A DNA stretch of 64,000 nucleotides from positions 2,599,001 to 2,663,000 of the forward strand of contig NZ_CP166840.1 of NCBI RefSeq assembly GCF_041346925.1. The letters run 5' to 3'. The notes under the pieces were generated by a model. The model saw nothing but the letters and a program-made list of their open reading frames with translations. It was not told the origin of the DNA and did no database searches. Positions 9,357 through 16,795 of this stretch are shown here, piece by piece. Source of the DNA: Agaribacterium sp. ZY112. GTDB taxonomy: Bacteria; Pseudomonadota; Gammaproteobacteria; Pseudomonadales; Cellvibrionaceae. Position 1 is the first letter of the stretch; each line of letters starts with the position of its first letter. Position numbers and translations under genes: made by a program.

Positions 9357-10019
9357 ATGCATGAGTTAAAGCAAGAAGAGCAGAATAAGCCTATCGCCGT
9401 CTTAAGCGGGGATGTTATTGGTTCTAGTGAGTTGTCACATGAGGCTTATGAGGAGCTGCTATACACATTAAATACACAACTAACCTTTATTCGTAGCCTT
9501 CACCCAAATAATAAATTTGAAATAAGTAGAGGCGATGCATTTCAGGTTTTAGTTGATGATGCTGAAAATGCAGCTAAATATGCACTGCTTATTAGAACCA
9601 GTTTACTATCAACCAGTAGTCGTTATGATTGCAGAATCAGTGTTGCTATTGGTCACGATGTGTCGATTCGGCATACTGTCGCTAGTTCGACTGGTGATGC
9701 GTTTACCTTGTCGGGTAGGGCGCTGGATAATATGAGTTCAGATGCCTTAAAAGTGACAACACTGTCACCGCCATTTAATGACTGTTTTGCTCTGCTCACA
9801 AGCTATGTAGATCATCATGTATCAGAGATGACAGAGCGGCAGAGTGCAATCACATACATTATGTTAAAAAACCAGAAGCCCATAACTCAAAAAGAAATTG
9901 CGCAGCAATTAGGGGCTAATAGGGTGTCTATCAACCGCTCTATCAACACTGCAAAATTAAATTTTATAACTGAATACACTCAGTTATTCTCACTGAAAGT
10001 AAGAGAGTTTTTCTTGTGA
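9357..10019 (+). CDS. SatD-type protein: class III cyclase-like domain plus C-terminal HTH
   Basis: 220 residues, cytosolic. The first 145 residues follow the class III nucleotide cyclase order: SGDVIGS (17-23) with D19 at the metal-site position, SRGDAFQV (58-65) with D60 at the second metal position, RISVAIGHD (93-101) and STGDAFTLSGRALDNMS (111-127), which corresponds to the G-x-A-V-N-x-A-A-R-L motif. Residues 177-200 (TQKEIAQQLGANRVSINRSI) are a helix-turn-helix. The family is usually annotated SatD. Both putative metal aspartates are present, so nucleotide cyclase or related chemistry is possible but unproven. The gene overlaps the next by 4 bases, so the two proteins are probably made together. 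An alternative reading is a DNA-binding regulator with a degenerate cyclase fold. Confidence 0.75.
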   Translation: MHELKQEEQNKPIAVLSGDVIGSSELSHEAYEELLYTLNTQLTFIRSLHPNNKFEISRGDAFQVLVDDAENAAKYALLIRTSLLSTSSRYDCRISVAIGHDVSIRHTVASSTGDAFTLSGRALDNMSSDALKVTTLSPPFNDCFALLTSYVDHHVSEMTERQSAITYIMLKNQKPITQKEIAQQLGANRVSINRSINTAKLNFITEYTQLFSLKVREFFL

Positions 10020-10747
10020 GCGCATTCTTAATACTACTGTTATCTCTACTTATATTACACGTTATTACTGATTTTTATCTGCAGCCTATTGAATGGGTTA
10101 AGGATAAAAACACTCGGCATGAGAGATCACTTAAGTTGCTCTATCACGCTATAATGCAAGCTTCATTTGCCTGTGTTCCTATTCTGTTTTTCACGGCCAG
10201 CTGGCGCTCGGTGATATGTACGTGGTTTGTCGTTGGTGTTTCACATTGGCTGATTGACCTTTGGAAGACCTATGCAAAAAAACAGCTAAGGTATTTTGTT
10301 GTTGATCAGGCCTTGCACGTTTTTATTTTAATCGTTGTTGCTTTACATGCAGCGCAGTTACAGTGGTCCTTTGCTGGCTTGGGGGCGGTGGTTTTTACAA
10401 AAAACAATCTAATCATTGCGCTTAGTTACATTCTTATTTTTAAGCCTACTTCCATTCTTATTGGTTCTATCTTGACTAAATATACTCCTGAAGAAAACGA
10501 GAGTACTAAAGGCTTAATTTCTGGAGGGGAGGTAATAGGCTACTTGGAGAGAACACTGATATTAACCTTCACCATTACAGGCCAGTTTACGGTGATAGGC
10601 TTTGTATTAGCGGCTAAGTCTATATTCCGTTTTGGGGATTTAAATAACACAAAAAACCATAAGCTTACGGAGTATGTGCTACTCGGCTCCTTACTATCGG
10701 TAACTATTACCTCCGTTATTGGCTTGGCTGTTAGAAACAGTATTTAA
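10016..10747 (+). CDS. DUF3307 membrane protein
   Basis: 243 residues, GTG start inside the stop of the SatD-type gene (GTGA overlap). About seven membrane segments are visible (near 3-20, 45-60, 65-80, 95-115, 130-155, 185-205, 222-240). Histidine and acidic residues cluster in the first half: H15-x3-D19, H44, H77-x3-D81 and D97-x3-H101. Such HxxxD pairs at membrane borders suggest a metal site, as proposed for related YdjM/DUF457-like membrane hydrolases. SatD-type and DUF3307 genes are often neighbours, so this is a functional pair rather than chance. The role is unknown; a membrane effector or sensor for its cyclase-like partner is inferred. Confidence 0.75.
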   Translation: MSAFLILLLSLLILHVITDFYLQPIEWVKDKNTRHERSLKLLYHAIMQASFACVPILFFTASWRSVICTWFVVGVSHWLIDLWKTYAKKQLRYFVVDQALHVFILIVVALHAAQLQWSFAGLGAVVFTKNNLIIALSYILIFKPTSILIGSILTKYTPEENESTKGLISGGEVIGYLERTLILTFTITGQFTVIGFVLAAKSIFRFGDLNNTKNHKLTEYVLLGSLLSVTITSVIGLAVRNSI

Positions 10748-10758
10748 TAAAAATAGCC

Positions 10759-10835
10759 AGAAGCTGAACTTGTTGGAATCACGGCAGCTTCTAATGTTTT
10801 AATACTAAGACGTACCCTGAACTACGGGCACGTCT
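10759..10835. terminator. Two hairpins between convergent genes
   Basis: AGAAGCTG (10759-10766) pairs with CAGCTTCT (10785-10792) and is followed by AATGTTTT. A second hairpin pairs AGACGT (10808-10813) with ACGTCT (10830-10835), with CCC/GGG inside. They lie between the end of the plus-strand DUF3307 gene and the end of the minus-strand mannanase gene, so they could stop transcription from both sides. Confidence 0.5.
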
Positions 10836-10846
10836 AGCGATAAAGA

Positions 10847-12259
10847 TTACTGACAGCGCACGTTCATGGCAGAGCCGCTGCCTTTGCCTACAAAACCAAA
10901 GTCTTTATATTCGCCTGGCTGAATTTGACGATTCCAGCTAAGGTTTGTTGCTACATAGGGAGCAGTGCCTGATAGGTTTGCATTCCAGCTTGAAGCAACA
11001 CTAGAACCATCTTCATATTCCCAAGAAACTTGCCAGCCATTAATGGTGGTTGAGGTAGTATTACTGATTTGTATTCTACCTTGGAAGCCGCCGGGCCATG
11101 AGTTGATCACGGTATGGCTGCACGTTAAGGCTCCTGGTTCTGGGCTAGGGGTGACGACAGGACTAGGTGTGACGACAGGACTAGGAGTTACAGTCGGGCT
11201 AGGTGTGACGACAGGGCTAGGAGTTACAATCGGTGTAGGTATCGACGAAGGAGTTGGGCTTGGTGAAGGCGAATTAGTGTCGTATACAGACGCTAATTTA
11301 GACGTCGCTTTAATACCGTTAACGCCATTGATAATACGCTCGCCCCAGCTGCTTAAATTGTTTTTATCAAAGCCATGTACCATATCTAGGTTGGTGCAAC
11401 AGCCACCATTACCAGACCAAGACCAAGCTAAGTAGCCTGTGCCGTAGAGTTCAGAGACGGCAAGAATGGAGTCTTCATCAACGGGTGAACCATTGTGATC
11501 ACCGCCAAACTCACCAACGATAATGGGTAGGTTGTGTTTGGTTTGAAAGTTCGAAATATAGTTATCGATTTTGTCGTAATTCTGATAAACCTCGTACATG
11601 TGAACACTAAAAAAAGTATTCGCAAGTGAGTCAGCTTCGGCAACAATGCTGGCGTTATCAAGCATAATTTCTTGCCAATCTTGCCCCCAGTTGGCGGCAT
11701 CAATAAGTAGGGTGTGGCTTAGGCCTGCATTCCGTAGTGTGCTAATGGCTGATTTATGGCCATCGACCCATGCGCTTGGTGCTTGGTTGTTGCCAAAAGG
11801 TTCGTTGGCAATATTAATAATGACGTAATCTTCTTCGCCAATTAAAGCGTCTTTAATATCTACCCAATATTGGGCTGCTTTTTCTAAGGTTCCAGCCTCG
11901 TGTTTTTCTCCAGAGCCTGTCACGTCGTGAACTTCTAAGACACACACTAATTTATTGGCCTTACACAGTGAAATAACATTAGCGACATCGCTTGCGCTAT
12001 TACGCGACCATTGCTGGCCATCACTTAAAACAACACGCACGGTATTTGAGCCCGTGGCGGCGATATCTGCAAAGGATGAGGTTTTATGTGTATACCAAGC
12101 ATGAGGGTGGTTAACACCCCGCATAATAAAGTTTTGGCCGTTGGCATCGAGTAACTGAGTACCTGAAACCGTAAAGCCTGCATGGGCTTGGTTTAAAAAA
12201 AGAACTTGAAGCGCCAAGCCAAAAGCGAGCACTGGCCAATTAACTACCTTGTTTTTCAT
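10847..12259 (-). CDS. Secreted GH5 endo-beta-1,4-mannanase (GH5_8-like) with CBM2
   Basis: Start at 12259 (MKNKVVNWPVLAF...) is preferred over an ATG 12 codons upstream because it begins a Sec signal cut after NQAHA. The catalytic domain (about 28-325) opens GTQLLDANGQNFIMRGVNHP and contains NTVRVVLSDG, EVHDVTG, NIANEPFG with the acid/base Glu (about E153) and IIVGEFGGDH with the nucleophile Glu (about E250). This block order matches GH5 subfamily 8 mannanases better than GH5_2 cellulases. A Pro-Ser-Thr-Val linker of about 50 residues leads to a CBM2 (Cys near each end, HTVINSWPGGFQGRIQISN), which binds crystalline cellulose. It should be secreted and attack mannan within plant or algal walls. 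Activity on cellulose cannot be excluded. Confidence 0.85.
   Translation of the reverse strand: MKNKVVNWPVLAFGLALQVLFLNQAHAGFTVSGTQLLDANGQNFIMRGVNHPHAWYTHKTSSFADIAATGSNTVRVVLSDGQQWSRNSASDVANVISLCKANKLVCVLEVHDVTGSGEKHEAGTLEKAAQYWVDIKDALIGEEDYVIINIANEPFGNNQAPSAWVDGHKSAISTLRNAGLSHTLLIDAANWGQDWQEIMLDNASIVAEADSLANTFFSVHMYEVYQNYDKIDNYISNFQTKHNLPIIVGEFGGDHNGSPVDEDSILAVSELYGTGYLAWSWSGNGGCCTNLDMVHGFDKNNLSSWGERIINGVNGIKATSKLASVYDTNSPSPSPTPSSIPTPIVTPSPVVTPSPTVTPSPVVTPSPVVTPSPEPGALTCSHTVINSWPGGFQGRIQISNTTSTTINGWQVSWEYEDGSSVASSWNANLSGTAPYVATNLSWNRQIQPGEYKDFGFVGKGSGSAMNVRCQ
11143..11232 (-). repeat. 18-bp tandem repeat encoding the VTPSPV linker
   Basis: Five consecutive 18-bp units (starts at 11143, 11161, 11179, 11197, 11215) differ by a few bases and encode six-residue VTPSPV-type linker steps between the mannanase catalytic domain and CBM2. 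The unit number could vary between strains through slippage. Confidence 0.8.
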
Positions 12260-12295
12260 AATGACACCATATTGTGAAGAGTTGTTTATTAGCAC

Positions 12296-12765
12296 CTATG
12301 CGGAGTGATTATTATGTTCGCGAAAGATGCAATTTGAGGGCTTAGTTTTCAGAGTGCGAGCCTTATAAATCGCTCGTTCTTTGGGCACAGATACGCTGAG
12401 AATCAGTGCTTGAAACAGTAGAGCGATGAGGGCCTATCTTCTTGTAAAGAAGCACTCAGATTTACTCTTGCTAGTAGTGATGGCGACCACCTATATTGGT
12501 GCTCTTTATATTTTTAAAATTGCAGTGTTACAATAAAGAGGCTGGAAAGTTGGGTCAATATAAGTGCGTATAACTTTTCTTAAAGTATGCGCTGTGTCTA
12601 AAAAAAGGGTGAAACGCCAACAGATTTTCATGTGCCTGCTGGTGTGCCTAGCTAAAGCTATAGCGCAGAAGCTTACAGTAAGGAAGGCGGAGGAACGCAC
12701 TTGTTCGTTGCAACTTTTTGTAAGGGGCTTTTATAGTGTCTGAGCCCTTAAAGTCATAGCTGAGG
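12296..12765. other. Non-coding stretch between mannanase and a small gene
   Basis: I see no convincing gene. The part next to 12296 should carry the mannanase promoter on the minus strand. A 64-codon minus-strand frame at 12506-12700 has no homologue I know, no ribosome site and unusual composition, so it is not called. Confidence 0.5.
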
Positions 12766-12960
12766 CTAATCTAAGCCAGCCAATCTTCTGGCACGAAGTC
12801 TAATATCTTCTGCGTGAGCCAAACCTTTTTTAAACTTTGACTCTGCAGTGGTGATTTCAGTTTCGTCGCCGTTTGCTAAGAGAATCGCTTCAGATAAGAT
12901 CTTATAAATGTCGTTGATATGATTGTCGTACGAATCTTCAATGGCGTTTTCTAAACCCAT
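12766..12960 (-). CDS. Small acidic helical protein, unknown
   Basis: 64 residues starting MGLENAIEDSYDNHINDIYK, rich in Asp/Glu and Ala and probably all helical (ILSEAILLANGDETEITTAE, KKGLAHAEDIRLRARRLAGL). There is no signal peptide or Cys. The frame has the regular amphipathic pattern of a real protein rather than a shadow, but its ribosome site is weak and I do not recognise a family. Confidence 0.5.
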   Translation of the reverse strand: MGLENAIEDSYDNHINDIYKILSEAILLANGDETEITTAESKFKKGLAHAEDIRLRARRLAGLD

Positions 12961-13055
12961 AAGCAGTTACTTGTGTTGATTTATGCCAATATTACAGCGT
13001 AGTTTTTTTGGGTTTCCAATGAAGCTTGCTTGCAGCCCACTACTATTTACTTCTA

Positions 13056-13736
13056 TTAGTTATCTTTCTGCATTAAATTAATATCACCAAGCTCTACACT
13101 TATTGAAAGTGATAAAATCATTTCTGTACTTAAAATGATATCTGATATGGGGATAGGGACTTGCTCTTTAATGCCGCCTTGTTCGATATCCATTAATACC
13201 TCTTCGGTGGCAACATTGCCCGGGTTGATAACGGTGAAACCAATTCCTTCGGCCTTAAGAGCTTTACGTAAACTTTGAATGGCACCTCGTAAACCAAACT
13301 TACTGGCAGCGTAAGCGACCTGTATAGATGCTATGTGATCTAGTCCCGACAGAGCGCCAAGATAAATAGCCCTTGGGTTTGTAGCTGCTGAAAGGTTTTT
13401 GCTAATAGCTTTTGTAAGCTCTATAGGGGCAACTAGATTAGCAAGCATTATGTTATAGGTTTCTGTATAGCTGGTTTTTCGGAAGTCGAAGGTGTCAGTA
13501 AAACCTTCGTCTTCCCAAATTCCGCAAGAGAATATTAGAGCATCAATGGTCTTATTAGCTATTTTCTTAGCGACATCTTGTATGCCTTCAGCGGTGCTTA
13601 TGTCGGCCTTTATCCATTCACAATGCGACGATTCAGATCTAGATACCCCAATAACCTTATCTCCAGACTGGGAAAAGTACCTTGCTAACTCAGCCCCGAT
13701 TCCACGGCTAGAACCAACAATTAATATCGATTTCAT
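13056..13736 (-). CDS. Short-chain dehydrogenase/reductase
   Basis: 226 residues in a classical SDR fold. The cofactor motif GSSRGIG is at 8-14 and the catalytic Y142-x3-K146 (YAASK) follows S130 in YLGALSG. The NNAG-like position reads FSCG (69-72), and INPGNVATE matches the usual PG motif after the active site. SDRs oxidise or reduce alcohols and ketones with NAD(P); the substrate cannot be told. Its ATG overlaps the TGA of the in-frame extension that follows the upstream amine-oxidase gene, so both are likely in one transcript. The C-terminus is short, without membrane segments. Confidence 0.85.
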   Translation of the reverse strand: MKSILIVGSSRGIGAELARYFSQSGDKVIGVSRSESSHCEWIKADISTAEGIQDVAKKIANKTIDALIFSCGIWEDEGFTDTFDFRKTSYTETYNIMLANLVAPIELTKAISKNLSAATNPRAIYLGALSGLDHIASIQVAYAASKFGLRGAIQSLRKALKAEGIGFTVINPGNVATEEVLMDIEQGGIKEQVPIPISDIILSTEMILSLSISVELGDINLMQKDN

Positions 13737-13885
13737 TTTTCAATAAGCTCCGTGTTAGTTTCTTCCTCTTTTTCCTTCCTTCTATATGCAAATCGACCGA
13801 ATATTAAAATACAAGCCGTAAAGCCTATAAAATAATATCGGTCGATAGTTAACTGATTATTCTTACAGCTGAATAAGCATAATTG
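13733..13885 (-). other. In-frame 50-codon open stretch after the amine-oxidase stop (TM plus basic tail)
   Basis: Directly after the TAA at 13886-13888 the same frame stays open for 50 codons. It encodes a Cys-containing start (QLCLFSCKNNQLTIDR), an 18-residue hydrophobic segment (YYFIGFTACILIFGRFAY), RRK, then an acidic tail, and stops at a TGA that overlaps the SDR ATG. There is no ATG, GTG or TTG in the stretch, so it would be made only by stop-codon readthrough or an unusual start. The context TAA-CAA-TTA follows the CARYYA pattern of viral readthrough sites; whether bacteria respond to it is unknown. It may also be a decayed small gene or sequencing artefact. Confidence 0.4.
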
Positions 13886-16186
13886 TTAAGCAGGGGTAAT
13901 ATACACTTGCATCATAATGCTGCCCTGATTATCAGTCAGCCCAGCGCCGTATTGCCCTAGTAAATCGTCATTAATACATAGCTCTAGTTCGCCAGAAAGC
14001 CCCGCTGGTAGGGTGGTTCCATCTCCAATTAAAAAGGCATCACCGCCATTGACTCTACCAACTAACGCGCCTTCGTTTGCGCCCGGTAAGGTGTAACCAG
14101 GCTGAGCTGGTGTTTCGAGAGGGGTTCCCGTTGGGCCATACAAAGCACCGCCGTTTTCATTGGGGTTATCTGTCCACTCACCACTGATATAGAACACCTG
14201 TGCAGTAGCTCCTGCAGGAATACTCACTCCGGTTTTTTGCCAAGCGACATCAGCAAAGACGGTTACGGGCCAGCTAGGGTAATCACGATCAAAATTGAAG
14301 CTGGCACAATTAAACGTCGCATTTGAGTTGTTATTTAGCATATGAATGACACAATCCATTGCAGAGCGTAGGGCAGGTTCTGTCCATCCTCCTTCTACAC
14401 CATAGTTTTCCCCTGCGAAATAAAGATCGGAGGCAGAGGAATAACATTGGTTGTAAGACAAATCCAACATGTTATCGGCTTCGTTATGTGCTCGATATAA
14501 TTTAGAGCAACCGATGTAGGTGGGCTCTTTTATCCATTGAATCGTCACAGGGAAGTTCGAGTCAATGTACTGAGTGATGTCCTGACCAACCGTACTCATG
14601 GTGATGTTACGGAGTTCAGCAAGTACAAGCTCGGCTAACCGATCTTCTTCATAAGGTAAGAGCTTGAGTGAGTCGTCCTCCCAAGTGTAACTTGCCAATA
14701 AAATGCCTTTGTCGTCAGGTTTGCTATCCCATGCTAAGCCATATAAATCTTGCACAAACGTATCAGTAACAATGATTTGTGGGATTTTGCAATCTGGGTA
14801 ATTATTTTTATTCCAATATTGCCCGGTTAAAGGGAAGAATAATTTACAACTAGAAATATTATGTTGGGTATGTGAGGTGGTTATTTTGGCATCTGGTAAT
14901 TGAGTTTCTGAAAACCCAGAAAACTCAATCGACATTTGAGCTGCCCATTGGGTAGACGAAACAACAACTTGATCATACTGTTGCCCATTAGGATATTGTG
15001 GTGAGTACACTAGCACACCACCGTTAGGGTTCTTTTCTATTTTGCTTATTGGGCAGCTTACATAAAGCTTACTATCAGCATGTAAGGATTTCTTCGAGTC
15101 ACCAGGAATATCAGTATAATATAAATACTCGACCAGAGATTGGATGCCCTCATAGATCGGCGGCGCTAGAGGTTTAGAAGAGGAATCATAAACGCTCTCA
15201 TTAAAAAAGGGCAGGGATGAGGGGCTTGTTAAACCTTCAACGGTTTGTAAGTTGGAATCAAAACCAAAAAAAGTACAACGCAAAAACCACAACGAGCTAA
15301 TACTATAAAAAGCACCCCAGCTGCCATCACCTGTACCGATGGTATACAATAAACTGGCTTGTTCAGCACTCATGCCAAAGCCGCCGACATTACCATTAAA
15401 AGTAAGTGGGTCTTTAATACTTTGGGTTATTTCTTCGACCGACATAGCCTCTGCCAGTACCAAATCGTTGAAGGTCATGGTTTCATAGTGAGCTACCATT
15501 TTATTCCAACAGATTAACCAATTCTCATTGTTGTGCGTGTAGTAGGTATGGGCCGGAATTGAGAATTTAGCACCGAACTCATTCACTTTTTTGTTGAGTT
15601 CTTGCAAAACAACATTATCTGGTGGGCTTTCTTCGGGCCATGAAATCAAACTTGGCGAGTCTGTTTGAGCACCTTGTGGCCCATAACCTTCATTAATGTA
15701 AATGCCGGTATTGCCAGGTGCCGCACCTGGGTTTGGAAATGGCGTCAGTATTGCCTTGTTATCCCCAGCTTCACTATTTAAATAGTATCCCAAAATACTA
15801 TTGTCATCTTCTGGTTTACTAAAAAAAGGCATGCGCATAGCACCCAGTTCCATACCTGCATGGTCCAAATTATCGGCACCACCACCTTGTGTGTCTAAGG
15901 GGTTTTTTGTTGTAAATAAACGCCCGCCGATTCTTCCACTGGCTTCATAGATTGTTACATGATACCCGCAACGCAGCAGCTCTCTTGCCGTTGTCATACC
16001 TGCTGCACCAGCCCCTACGATAGCGACTGTAGGAGCGTCTCCATGTACTGTTGCCAGACCATTTGGAGATTCTTGTAAAAGCTTAAAATAATCAAATCTA
16101 AAATCAGCAGGGTTAGGAAATTTAGGAATCCAGTTGTCTGGATCACTGGATATGGTTTTCAGGTTGTGGGTAATTCCGGGTTTCAT
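13886..16186 (-). CDS. Flavin amine oxidase fused to a LecA (PA-IL)-like lectin domain
   Basis: 766 residues. The FAD-binding start is VAIVGAGAAGMTTARELL (GAGAAG 58-63), followed by E81 and RIGGR (85-89), the classical flavin amine oxidase pattern. The C-terminal FAD contact is near 595-620 (LYFAGENYGVEGGWTEPALR). This resembles L-amino-acid oxidases and tryptophan 2-monooxygenase; the substrate is unknown. Residues about 640-766 form a second domain with FADVAWQKTGVSIPAGA, ISGEW, GALYGPTG, EGALVGRVN and GELELCINDD, matching the LecA/PA-IL galactose-binding lectin pattern. There is no signal peptide. The fusion suggests that the oxidase, a hydrogen-peroxide producer, is targeted to galactosylated surfaces. 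See the separate entry on the in-frame extension. Confidence 0.8.
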   Translation of the reverse strand: MKPGITHNLKTISSDPDNWIPKFPNPADFRFDYFKLLQESPNGLATVHGDAPTVAIVGAGAAGMTTARELLRCGYHVTIYEASGRIGGRLFTTKNPLDTQGGGADNLDHAGMELGAMRMPFFSKPEDDNSILGYYLNSEAGDNKAILTPFPNPGAAPGNTGIYINEGYGPQGAQTDSPSLISWPEESPPDNVVLQELNKKVNEFGAKFSIPAHTYYTHNNENWLICWNKMVAHYETMTFNDLVLAEAMSVEEITQSIKDPLTFNGNVGGFGMSAEQASLLYTIGTGDGSWGAFYSISSLWFLRCTFFGFDSNLQTVEGLTSPSSLPFFNESVYDSSSKPLAPPIYEGIQSLVEYLYYTDIPGDSKKSLHADSKLYVSCPISKIEKNPNGGVLVYSPQYPNGQQYDQVVVSSTQWAAQMSIEFSGFSETQLPDAKITTSHTQHNISSCKLFFPLTGQYWNKNNYPDCKIPQIIVTDTFVQDLYGLAWDSKPDDKGILLASYTWEDDSLKLLPYEEDRLAELVLAELRNITMSTVGQDITQYIDSNFPVTIQWIKEPTYIGCSKLYRAHNEADNMLDLSYNQCYSSASDLYFAGENYGVEGGWTEPALRSAMDCVIHMLNNNSNATFNCASFNFDRDYPSWPVTVFADVAWQKTGVSIPAGATAQVFYISGEWTDNPNENGGALYGPTGTPLETPAQPGYTLPGANEGALVGRVNGGDAFLIGDGTTLPAGLSGELELCINDDLLGQYGAGLTDNQGSIMMQVYITPA

Positions 16187-16795
16187 AGCTTTTCCTTAAG
16201 TAAATTAATGACTTTATATTCGAATTTTCAGAGCAATATAATGAGTACTACGAATTCTCTCGGATTACTGAGAATGTAAGCTCATACTTAATAAACGATA
16301 AAGTTTTTAAAACGGGAAAATCAAAAAAAACAGGCCGATCAGACTAGATCGATGCAACTGTTAACTGAGTATAACAAGCTTGATTTTTTATTAATGCATT
16401 AATAAGTGCCAACCATCGATACTTATTCCAATAGTGGTGTAGCAAGCATGAAAGACATTAAAGAATGTAGGGCTATTAATTAAAGGCGTAGATTTAAATG
16501 GTTAAAAATAGATGACGACAGCTTAAGTCCTTGATGGTTTAACGCCCATTAAAAAGAAAAGTAATAATCCTTTCAGAGGGGAATATGCCACCTTTTCAGC
16601 ATGATTATTTTGCCTCTTGGCTTGGGCGTAAGTTGGGCATAATAAAGTACCATTCGAGCATAAGTCGTTGACTCCTAAAGTTATTTCTAAACCTCTGGCC
16701 TTTTGATTGAAAATTAAATTTGTAATAAATATGTCGTTAATATGTAAAACCCTGTCACTAGCATGCGCTGCTTTAACACGTTCAGGGTATAAGCT
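16187..16795. other. Divergent intergenic region, no gene seen
   Basis: It lies between the minus-strand amine oxidase and the plus-strand lipoprotein gene, so it should contain promoters for both. It is AT-rich. I see no frame worth calling, no RNA gene and no strong hairpin followed by a T-tract. Confidence 0.5.

Noticed and set aside
11143..11232. Short regular repeats as a possible CRISPR array
   Set aside because: There are no spacers; the repeats are contiguous and encode a Pro-Ser linker in frame.
10959..11435. Plus-strand frame antisense to the mannanase linker
   Set aside because: The repetitive GLGVTTGLGV translation is a shadow of the Pro-Ser linker repeats on the other strand.
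12506..12700. 64-codon minus-strand frame upstream of the mannanase gene
   Set aside because: No ribosome site, odd composition and no recognisable features.
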